Positions 7,525 through 14,298 of a DNA stretch of 64,000 nt are shown piece by piece (within the stretch, counting starts at the first letter, position 1; each line of letters begins with the position of its first letter). Under the pieces are notes generated by a model. That model saw nothing but the letters and a program-made list of their open reading frames with translations. It did no database searches and was not told the DNA's origin. This DNA comes from Humibacter ginsenosidimutans (lineage in GTDB: Bacteria > Actinomycetota > Actinomycetes > Actinomycetales > Microbacteriaceae). A program made the translations under genes and the position numbers. Location: assembly GCF_007859675.1 (NCBI RefSeq), contig NZ_CP042305.1, positions 3,782,001 to 3,846,000 of the forward strand, written 5' to 3'.

Positions 7525-10085
7525 TGGGAACCGCACCGCTGAAGTCGTTCGCTACTTGGGCGCGCACCGAACTGATTAAGCAGGTCGGCGCGCGGATCGC
7601 CACGGTCCTCGCGCCGAGCTCCAGTGAGCGAGTCGAGAATACGGCCGCCATCAAGTCGCTGGAGACCGCCGTCAAGGCCGCCGGCGGTGAAGCTGCCGGT
7701 CGCGCAAAGGTCGCGGACAAGGTCGCCTACACCTGGTTCAACCGGATCATCGCGCTGCGGTTCATGGATGCGAACGGATATACCGGCGTCGGCATCGTCT
7801 CACCCCACCGCGGACAGGTTTCCGGGCAGCCGGAAGTGCTCGCCGACGCCAAGCGTGGCGTCATCGACACCGACATCGTCGGAATGCGCACCGCCGGTAC
7901 GATCACGGCACTCTTGGACGGCACACGCCGCAGCGCTGATCCGCAGGGCGAGGCGTACAGCCTGCTGCTGGCCGATTACTGCCATCACTGGCACCGCTCC
8001 ATGCCGTTCATGTTCGAGCGGGAAGGCGACTACACCGAGCTGCTCATCCCCGCGAACCTTCTTGCCGACGACTCGGTGCGCGCCCGCGCCGTCGCCGTGC
8101 TGACGGAGGAGGTCTGCCATGACGTCGAGGTGATCGGCTGGCTCTACCAGTTCTACATCTCGGAGCGGAAGGACGAGGTCTTCGCAGGTTTCAAGAAGAA
8201 CAAGAAGGCCGGCGCCGATGAGATCCCCGCGGCCACTCAGCTCTTTACCCCGCACTGGATCGTCCGCTATCTCGTCGAGAACTCCCTCGGTCGCCTGTGG
8301 GTGCTCAACCACCCGGACTCGCACCTCGTCAACCAGATGGAGTACTACATCGCTCCTGTCGACGAGGAGACCGACTTTCTCAGAATCGGCAAGGCTGAGG
8401 AACTGACCGTCATCGACCCGGCGTGCGGGTCAGGACACATGCTGACCTACGCTTTCGACCTCCTCTATGCGATCTACGAGGAACAGGGCGAGGCACCATC
8501 CGACATTCCGGGCAAAATCCTCACGCACAACCTCTACGGCACAGAAATCGACCGGCGTGCCGGGTCGCTGGCCGCGTTCGCACTGACGATGAAGGCCCGC
8601 GCGCGTCAACGCACCTTCTTCAACAAGCACATCCAACCGAATATCTGTGTCATCGAGCCGATCTCGTTTAGCGCCGATGAGCTGGATTTCCTCGTCACCA
8701 AAGACGGGGACAAGCATGCCGAAGAAGCCTTCTGGAATCAGTTCGCTGAGGCCGACACCTTCGGCTCCCTCATACGGCCGAACCGAAGCCTGACCTCTCG
8801 GCTAGCCGACCACCTCGCCACGCTCGAGGACCACGACGACATACTCCGTGCCGACGCGCTCGATTGGGCACAATATGTCATCGAGCAAGCCGAATACTTG
8901 GCGCGGCGGTACGCCGTTGTGGTCGCGAACCCGCCCTACATGGGTAGCAAGCAGATGAACGCCCGTCTTTCACAGTTCATGAAGGACGAGTACGCGACCG
9001 GCAAGGCCGATCTCATGACCGCGTTCATGATTCGTGGCCAAGAGCTCACGGTGCTCGGTGGATCTTGGGCCATGATCGGCCTTCCCTCATGGATGTCACT
9101 GAAGTCATTCGAGCAACTGCGCCGCGACCTCCTGCAGACCCAGCGGATCGCATCGATGGTCCATCTCGGGCGAGGGGTCTTCGGGTCGGACTTCGGGTCC
9201 GTCGCCTTCGTGATCGGCAACGTCGTCCCTAGCCCAACAACTACTGGCGTCTACCGACGCCTGTTCGAACAGCATGTCGAAGTACGCGCGGTCACTACGA
9301 TCGAGAATCTCTTTCGCGACGTCGACTACCACCGTTTCGAGGTGGCGCAGGCTGACTTCGCTGCGATCCCGGGCACCCCGATCGTCTACTGGCTCAGTGA
9401 AAAGACGCGGGGGTCATTTGCTGCGGGCAAGCCTCTGAGCGAGGTTGCGAATCTTCGGCAAGGTCTAGCAACGGCCGATAACGGCCGGTTCCTGCGCCAG
9501 TGGTGGGAGGTTGCCGCGACGCGGACCGCGTTCAGTTGCACATCACGTGAAGAGGCGGCGGCCAGCGGAGCGCGCTGGTTCCCGTACAACAAGGGCGGCG
9601 AGTTCCGAAAGTGGTACGGGAACCAGGAGCACGTCGTCAACTGGGAGCACGACGGAGCTGAGATCGTCGCCTTCAAACCACGCTCGGTTATCCGCAACCC
9701 CGGAACATACTTTTCACCGTCCGTGTCATGGTCGGACATTTCGTCCGGGGAAGCTGCGTTCCGCCGCTACCCACAGGGTTTCATCCATGACTCGACAGGG
9801 CACTCGGGCTTCGGTGATCCAAGGCTGCTGGACCAGATCACGTTGCTCCTGAACTCCAGGTACGTGATGGAGATCATGAAGGTGGTCGCGCCCACACTTC
9901 ACTTCCACATCGGATACGTGGGTCTCGTCCCGGTTGCCGAAGGAATCAGAGCGCTCTCGACTGACGCCATGGGCCGCCTCATCGAGACCGCTCAGGACGA
10001 TTGGGACAGTGCTGAAACCTCGTGGGGATTTGAGAGGAATCCCCTCATCACCTTGAGGTCATCCACCGGCGGCAATCTCGACTAG
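7524..10085 (+). CDS. pglX: BREX adenine methyltransferase PglX, N-terminal and specificity part (expressed cassette)
   Basis: This is the site-specific adenine methyltransferase that marks self DNA in BREX. Motif I DPACGSG is at about residue 300 and motif IV NPPY at 469-472. The 853-aa product ends just after ETSWGFERNPL, the point where full-length type 1 PglX proteins (about 1200 aa) continue into a conserved C-terminal domain; that domain is a separate gene at 12611-13564. Residues after about 491 form the specificity region: variable segment A (492-610), a constant block encoded by a 381-bp inverted repeat (611-737), and variable segment B (738-853). A silent alternative cassette lies inverted immediately downstream, tail to tail with a 27-bp overlap. 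Confidence 0.93.
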   Translation: MGTAPLKSFATWARTELIKQVGARIATVLAPSSSERVENTAAIKSLETAVKAAGGEAAGRAKVADKVAYTWFNRIIALRFMDANGYTGVGIVSPHRGQVSGQPEVLADAKRGVIDTDIVGMRTAGTITALLDGTRRSADPQGEAYSLLLADYCHHWHRSMPFMFEREGDYTELLIPANLLADDSVRARAVAVLTEEVCHDVEVIGWLYQFYISERKDEVFAGFKKNKKAGADEIPAATQLFTPHWIVRYLVENSLGRLWVLNHPDSHLVNQMEYYIAPVDEETDFLRIGKAEELTVIDPACGSGHMLTYAFDLLYAIYEEQGEAPSDIPGKILTHNLYGTEIDRRAGSLAAFALTMKARARQRTFFNKHIQPNICVIEPISFSADELDFLVTKDGDKHAEEAFWNQFAEADTFGSLIRPNRSLTSRLADHLATLEDHDDILRADALDWAQYVIEQAEYLARRYAVVVANPPYMGSKQMNARLSQFMKDEYATGKADLMTAFMIRGQELTVLGGSWAMIGLPSWMSLKSFEQLRRDLLQTQRIASMVHLGRGVFGSDFGSVAFVIGNVVPSPTTTGVYRRLFEQHVEVRAVTTIENLFRDVDYHRFEVAQADFAAIPGTPIVYWLSEKTRGSFAAGKPLSEVANLRQGLATADNGRFLRQWWEVAATRTAFSCTSREEAAASGARWFPYNKGGEFRKWYGNQEHVVNWEHDGAEIVAFKPRSVIRNPGTYFSPSVSWSDISSGEAAFRRYPQGFIHDSTGHSGFGDPRLLDQITLLLNSRYVMEIMKVVAPTLHFHIGYVGLVPVAEGIRALSTDAMGRLIETAQDDWDSAETSWGFERNPLITLRSSTGGNLD
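8971..8995 (+). repeat. Inverted repeat IR1, left arm (25 bp)
   Basis: This arm begins CACAGTTCATG and ends GAGTACGC, encoding QFMKDEYA just after the NPPY motif of PglX. It is identical in inverted orientation to 11143-11167. Both copies start at the second base of a codon in their respective PglX frames, so an exchange here joins either cassette in frame to the common methyltransferase domain. The size suits a core site for the adjacent tyrosine recombinase. Confidence 0.85.
9354..9734 (+). repeat. pglX: Inverted repeat IR2, left arm (381 bp, perfect)
   Basis: Bases 9354-9734 are identical, in inverted orientation, to 10398-10778. The repeat encodes the constant centre of the PglX specificity region (from DFAAIPGTPIVYWL to SPSVSWS). 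It starts at the first base of a codon in both copies, so recombination anywhere inside swaps only segment B, in frame. Perfect identity next to strongly diverged flanks points to recent or continuing exchange. Confidence 0.95.
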
Positions 10086-10397
10086 CGGGTTGCGCTCGAA
10101 GCCCCAAGACGTCTCAAGGGTGTTCCAGTCCACCTGCGCTGTCTCAACTGCTCGTGCCGCCATCGCTACGCCGCGCTCTTCTGCCGAATCTACGATCGGA
10201 AGACCAGCGACTTGTCCCACTTCGAAGTTGAGAGTCGGTGCGATGGCCGCCAGTTGCTCATAAGCAAGTCGCGAGTTCGCGAAGGAGAGCAATCCAAGTC
10301 GCTCGCGGCCGCTCGCGACGAAGATCGAAGTACCTGCAACGTCGTAAATGAACCCCGGCGGGTACGACCGGAACGCTGGCGCCCCACTGCTGATCTT

Positions 10398-10778
10398 CGA
10401 CCATGACACGGACGGTGAAAAGTATGTTCCGGGGTTGCGGATAACCGAGCGTGGTTTGAAGGCGACGATCTCAGCTCCGTCGTGCTCCCAGTTGACGACG
10501 TGCTCCTGGTTCCCGTACCACTTTCGGAACTCGCCGCCCTTGTTGTACGGGAACCAGCGCGCTCCGCTGGCCGCCGCCTCTTCACGTGATGTGCAACTGA
10601 ACGCGGTCCGCGTCGCGGCAACCTCCCACCACTGGCGCAGGAACCGGCCGTTATCGGCCGTTGCTAGACCTTGCCGAAGATTCGCAACCTCGCTCAGAGG
10701 CTTGCCCGCAGCAAATGACCCCCGCGTCTTTTCACTGAGCCAGTAGACGATCGGGGTGCCCGGGATCGCAGCGAAGTC
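10398..10778 (-). repeat. pglX: Inverted repeat IR2, right arm (381 bp, perfect)
   Basis: This is the inverted identical partner of 9354-9734. The two IR2 arms and the two IR1 arms share nearly the same centre (10066 and 10069), so the locus is almost exactly symmetric: the segment A spacers are 358 and 364 bp and each segment B half is about 331 bp. Confidence 0.95.
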
Positions 10779-11142
10779 GTCGCTCGAGGCAAGGTGAAAC
10801 CCCGCGTCTTTGGTCCGGTCTATGAGCGCAACGCACAGCTCCTGCTCTTTGCGCTCCGAACCGAGCGACGTGAGGCGGACGAACGGTGCCTGCCGACTCC
10901 GAGCTCCGGTCATCGACACCACGAATGCGGTGTTGGCACCGAAGATGTCGGGGTGGTTAGACACGTCCCTCATCTGGACGAACGAGTCGAAGGCGTGGCC
11001 GTTGAGCAGCCGCAATCTCAAGGCCTCGAACGACTTGATGGACATCCAGGTATCGCCGATGACAATGGCGAGGAGCCCTCGCCGGTCAGCTAGTTCGATG
11101 CCGCGCACCGCAAATGCCCCGTAGAGGTCCTGCTTGACGTCT

Positions 11143-11167
11143 GCGTACTCGTCCTTCATGAACTGTG
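11143..11167 (-). repeat. Inverted repeat IR1, right arm (25 bp)
   Basis: This is the inverted identical copy of 8971-8995, at the outer end of the silent cassette and about 130 bp before the recombinase start. The next base outward differs between the two arms (C at 11168 against the required A), which fixes the outer boundary. Confidence 0.85.
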
Positions 11168-11246
11168 CAAGCGGAAGTACTGAAAGCGACTGTGCGTCCA
11201 TCGGGGAAGGAGCGCCCCACCGCACGGCACGCCACGGAAGGCGAAG

Positions 11247-11268
11247 ATGGCTACCCGTATGGCTACCC
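11247..11268 (+). repeat. Paired ATGGCTACCC direct repeat, left of the recombinase gene
   Basis: ATGGCTACCC occurs at 11247-11256 and again at 11259-11268, a 12-bp period. The same pair recurs to the right of the recombinase gene at 12523-12544. Paired short direct repeats flanking an integrase resemble arm-type binding sites of tyrosine recombinases, or the ends of an inserted unit. The role is inferred. Confidence 0.6.
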
Positions 11269-11299
11269 CGCAGGGCGCGGAGTTCGGCAACGATTGCAT

Positions 11300-12508
11300 A
11301 TGAAGAGGCAACGCAGCAAGGGAACAGGTTCCATATACCAGAATTCCAGAGGCCAATGGGTAGCAGTCGTGGAAGCGGGGTGGTCGGACCACGGGACTCG
11401 GCGACGGATCACCCTGAAGGCCACGACCAAGCCGGCGGTTCGGGCGCGACTCATCGAAGCGCAACGGAAGTTTCTACTCGATGGCTCGGCGCCGTCGTTG
11501 GCCCACATCACGCTCAAGCGGTGGGCCGACGAATGGCTCGCACGCCGACAGCTTGTCGTGCGGCCGGGCACGTTCGTGTCGGATCGCTCGGCGGTCGATC
11601 GGTGGATCGTCCCGACCATCGGGCATCTGCGGCTCGACACCCTGTCTCCCGCTGACGTGCGGAGGGTTGCCGCCGCTCAAGCGAGGAAGGGGCTCGCACT
11701 CGCCACGATGCAACGAACGCATGCCGTGCTCAGCAAACTCCTCGCCGATGCTGTCGCCGAAGGCCATCAAGTTCCTCAACGCTCACGGGAAGCGAGCAGC
11801 CCCGGAGCGGGCACTTCACCACGCCAAGCGCTCAGCGTGGACGACGCGATGAGAATTCTCGCGGTGTCGGCTGAGCGACCCGACGCGTCCCGCTGGGTGG
11901 CCGCGCTCATCGAGGGCCTGCGTCCGGCCGAAGCGCTCGGACTCACCTGGGACATGGTCGATCTCGATGCTGAGAGGATGACGCTTGCGTGGCAGCTCAA
12001 GGCGCTCCCCTATGTGGAGTTCCGGAACCCGGCGAGTGGTTTCCGTGTTCCGCGTGGGTTCGAGTCCCGTCAGCTGCGGGGTGCCTACCATCTTGTCCGT
12101 CCAAAAACGCGCGCTGGAAGCCGGGTGATTCCGCTGATCCCATCGCTCGCCACCTCTCTCAAGGCGTGGTCCCAGATTGCACCGCCGTCACCGCACGGGT
12201 TGGTGTGGCCCCGTGAGGACGGCGCACCGCGATCGCCGGAGTTTGATCGGCAGGAGTGGTACGAGCTTGCCGAGCGGGCACAGATCGTTGTCACTCTTCC
12301 GGATGGCCGTACCCGCCCGCCCTTGCTCTATGAGGCTCGCCACACCGCAGCCACTCTCTTGCTCGCAAACGGGAGCGACGAGACCACCATTCGTGCCGTG
12401 CTCGGCCACTCCACCGTGGTGAGTACACGGGCCTACCTCCATGCGGATCTGACACGGAGCAGAGCAGCGCTCGTGGCATCCGCCCAGATGGTCGGACTCG
12501 ACGGCTAG
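11300..12508 (+). CDS. Tyrosine recombinase/integrase in the pglX locus
   Basis: This is a 402-aa phage-type integrase. An N-terminal arm-binding (AP2-like) domain (KGTGSIYQ...GQWVAVVEAG) is followed by a SAM-like core-binding domain and the catalytic domain. Catalytic candidates are Arg in EGLRPAEALGL, Lys in RPKTRAGS, ARHT of box II, His of LGHS and the nucleophile Tyr in STRAYLH. The first box II position is Tyr (LYEARHT) instead of the usual His. The frame is open from 11165, but ATG 11300 (KRQRSKGTGS) fits the family start. Its position between the silent cassette and the C-terminal pglX gene, inside what would be one gene elsewhere, makes it the likely invertase. Serving as a former mobile-element integrase is the alternative. 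Confidence 0.9.
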   Translation: MKRQRSKGTGSIYQNSRGQWVAVVEAGWSDHGTRRRITLKATTKPAVRARLIEAQRKFLLDGSAPSLAHITLKRWADEWLARRQLVVRPGTFVSDRSAVDRWIVPTIGHLRLDTLSPADVRRVAAAQARKGLALATMQRTHAVLSKLLADAVAEGHQVPQRSREASSPGAGTSPRQALSVDDAMRILAVSAERPDASRWVAALIEGLRPAEALGLTWDMVDLDAERMTLAWQLKALPYVEFRNPASGFRVPRGFESRQLRGAYHLVRPKTRAGSRVIPLIPSLATSLKAWSQIAPPSPHGLVWPREDGAPRSPEFDRQEWYELAERAQIVVTLPDGRTRPPLLYEARHTAATLLLANGSDETTIRAVLGHSTVVSTRAYLHADLTRSRAALVASAQMVGLDG

Positions 12509-12522
12509 TCTGAGAGCGCTCA

Positions 12523-12544
12523 TTGGCTACCCCGATGGCTACCC
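12523..12544 (+). repeat. Paired (A/T)TGGCTACCC direct repeat, right of the recombinase gene
   Basis: TTGGCTACCC at 12523-12532 and ATGGCTACCC at 12535-12544 keep the 12-bp period of the left pair (11247-11268) and the same orientation. The two 22-bp blocks differ at about three positions plus the first base. They bracket the recombinase gene exactly. Confidence 0.6.
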
Positions 12545-12610
12545 TCACTGATTCTGGGCTCCGACTAGCCTTCGAATCGGTATCTCGGCAACCTCCTGTT
12601 AGGCATCACG

Positions 12611-13564
12611 TTGAAGACTCTTGAACAGACCGTTGCACAGCATCGAGACGAATGGGCAGAACGCTCCCGGGCTCAACAGCGCTTGGAGATTGAGAACAAC
12701 GAAGCCGTCGCGAAACTCTACGGCCTTGAGGACGAGGTTCCTTCCGACGTCCCTCTCGAACGCATCTCGCTGACGAACAATTCAGCGTTCCGGTGGCCCA
12801 ACAAGACTCCCGCTGAGCGCGATGCGCTGTTTGCGAAGTCCGTCATCGTGGACCTCATCTCCTACGCCGTGGGATGCATGTTCGGCCGCTACAGCCTCGA
12901 CCTGCCCGGCCTGATCCTCGGCGACCAGGGCACGACCTTACAGGACTATTACGCGAAGATACCGAACCCGTCTTTTGCCCCGGACAAGGACAACGTCATT
13001 CCAATCGTCGACGGCGACTGGTTCGAAGACGACATCGTGGAGCGGTTACGCCTGTTCTTGCGTGTGGTCTTCGGCGAGCAGCACTTCGAGGAGAACCTGC
13101 GATTCGTCACCATGACCCTCGGGGTGAAGGGTCTGCGTGACTACTTCATCAAGACCACAGGGCGCGGATCGTCGTCGGAGTTCTACGACGACCATCTGCA
13201 GCGTTACAAGAAGCGCCCGATCTACTGGCTGTTCTCCAGTCCCAAGGGCTCTTTCAACGCACTGATCTACATGCACCGCTACAGCCCGTCGACCGTCTCA
13301 ACGGTGCTCAACGAGTACTTGCGTGAGTTCCAGGCCAAGCTGCAGTCGAGCCTGACTCAGTCGGAGCGCTCGAACAACGCGCGAGAGGCCGATCGGCTTC
13401 GCAGCGTGTTGGTCGAGCTGAATGAATACGAGCACGACGTGCTCTTCCCGCTTGCGACCCAGCAGATCGCCATCGACCTCGACGACGGTGTTAAGGCCAA
13501 CTACCCAAAGTTCGGTGCCGCCTTGAAGAAGGTTCCGGGACTGGAGGCGGGTGCAGGTGACTGA
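12611..13564 (+). CDS. pglX: PglX C-terminal domain as a separate polypeptide
   Basis: The 317-aa product matches the conserved C-terminal third of type 1 PglX: KLYGLEDEV, then DLISYAVGCMFGRYSLD, DGDWFEDDIVERL, YKKRPIYWLFSSPKGSF and the closing LDDGVKANYPKFGAALKK. It has no methyltransferase motifs. The frame is closed upstream by TAG at 12566-12568, and the first start is TTG 12611 with a weak Shine-Dalgarno (TTAGG). Together with 7524-10085 it adds up to 1170 aa, a full PglX. The absence of any frame disruption inside it suggests it is translated separately and joins the N-terminal part in trans. Being outside the invertible segment, it serves all variants. Confidence 0.88.
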   Translation: MKTLEQTVAQHRDEWAERSRAQQRLEIENNEAVAKLYGLEDEVPSDVPLERISLTNNSAFRWPNKTPAERDALFAKSVIVDLISYAVGCMFGRYSLDLPGLILGDQGTTLQDYYAKIPNPSFAPDKDNVIPIVDGDWFEDDIVERLRLFLRVVFGEQHFEENLRFVTMTLGVKGLRDYFIKTTGRGSSSEFYDDHLQRYKKRPIYWLFSSPKGSFNALIYMHRYSPSTVSTVLNEYLREFQAKLQSSLTQSERSNNAREADRLRSVLVELNEYEHDVLFPLATQQIAIDLDDGVKANYPKFGAALKKVPGLEAGAGD

Positions 13565-14033
13565 CATGTGGTGGTTGACGCCGCTGCTTGCATTGCTGGG
13601 AGCGCTACTGGGCGCGTTTGTCAGTCCCTGGATCAGCGGGATTGTTGGAGAACGCCGCGCAGAACGAACACTTGTGCGTGATGCGCGAATCGCTCTGGAA
13701 AGGTGGAACGCGACGCGGACGGGGCCATCAAATGTCCAATATCCGGGCATGGACGCAACCTTGCTGGCTGAGGTATCGAATGACGCACATCGGAAGTTCT
13801 TCACGGAGCATTTCGCGGCTTCCTTGAATGCTCGAGCGGCGTTGGGTGCGGTTCGACAATTGGACGATCGCATAGCGAAGGTCGTCGATGTCGAAGACTG
13901 GCGAATCCCTGTCGAATCTCTTATTGACCTGCGTGAGGGGCTTGCCAAGGCTGAGATGCGTGCCATGGCTGGTCTTCGGTCCCGCGGCACGGCGCTTGGG
14001 TCCCAGTCATCAGCAAAGAGGAGCGATGAGTAG
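13557..14033 (+). CDS. Small membrane-anchored protein of unknown function in the BREX operon
   Basis: This 158-aa protein has one N-terminal membrane segment (WWLTPLLALLGALLGAFVSPW) followed by a charged, mostly helical soluble part. GTG 13557 has GGAGG at 13543-13547, 9 nt upstream; ATG 13566 is an alternative. It overlaps the pglX C-terminal gene in front and the next gene behind (ATGAGTAG, 14026-14033), so it is translated as part of the BREX operon. I do not recognise the family. Similar one-helix proteins occur as accessory genes in defence operons. Confidence 0.6.
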   Translation: MTDMWWLTPLLALLGALLGAFVSPWISGIVGERRAERTLVRDARIALERWNATRTGPSNVQYPGMDATLLAEVSNDAHRKFFTEHFAASLNARAALGAVRQLDDRIAKVVDVEDWRIPVESLIDLREGLAKAEMRAMAGLRSRGTALGSQSSAKRSDE

Positions 14034-14298
14034 CGGTGAGGTCACCCTCTACGACGCGGGCGGGGGAACGCAGATGCAGATGCATGCGTCCGAGGGGACA
14101 CTGTGGTCAACCCCCTCCGAGATGGCCGATTTGTGGGGCAACGCCTTGCAGCACATCGGTCAGATTATGCGTCGGATGCTTGATGACGATGCGACAGAGC
14201 GTTCAACTACAAAGCGTGACTTTGTAGTTCGACGGGAGGGCGCGGCCAACGCCCAAACACTGTGTGAACCGGAGCAACAGCTGGGGGATTCTGAATGA
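14026..14298 (+). CDS. Truncated RhuM-like protein
   Basis: The 90-aa product resembles the N-terminal part of RhuM/virulence-associated proteins that often accompany restriction systems: VTLYDAGGGTQMQM, GTLWSTPSEMADLWG, then the helix HIGQIMRRML. Full-length relatives are about 300 aa, so this is an N-terminal remnant or a miniaturised form. It has a good Shine-Dalgarno (AGAGGAG, 14018-14024) and overlaps pglZ by ATGA (14295-14298), so translation through it probably feeds pglZ. That coupling could explain why the fragment persists. Confidence 0.6.
   Translation: MSSGEVTLYDAGGGTQMQMHASEGTLWSTPSEMADLWGNALQHIGQIMRRMLDDDATERSTTKRDFVVRREGAANAQTLCEPEQQLGDSE
14205..14229. repeat. Perfect 10-bp hairpin inside the RhuM-like fragment
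   Basis: AACTACAAAG (14205-14214) and CTTTGTAGTT (14220-14229) are perfect inverted arms with a 5-nt CGTGA loop. The AT-rich stem stands out from its surroundings. It lies 66 bp before the pglZ start, so it could be an RNA hairpin affecting pglZ expression or a protein-binding site. Confidence 0.55.

Larger units (their letters stand above)
10059..11167 (-). pseudogene. pglX: Silent inverted pglX specificity cassette
   Basis: On the minus strand this segment encodes an alternative PglX specificity region. It runs from QFMKDEYA (IR1) through a different segment A, the constant block shared with the expressed copy, a different segment B and the same ETSWGFERNPL ending, then its own TGA at 10059-10061. 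It lacks the methyltransferase motifs, and I see no start signal suited to independent expression, although the frame is open to an ATG at 11225. It is best read as a storage cassette that becomes expressed when the segment between the IR1 arms inverts. Its segments A and B differ from those in the expressed gene, implying different DNA recognition. Confidence 0.88.

Noticed and set aside
10059..11225. Minus-strand ORF as an independent second PglX gene
   Set aside because: It has no methyltransferase motifs, begins within the recombinase leader region and shares the IR1 and IR2 blocks in frame with pglX, so a silent cassette is the better reading.
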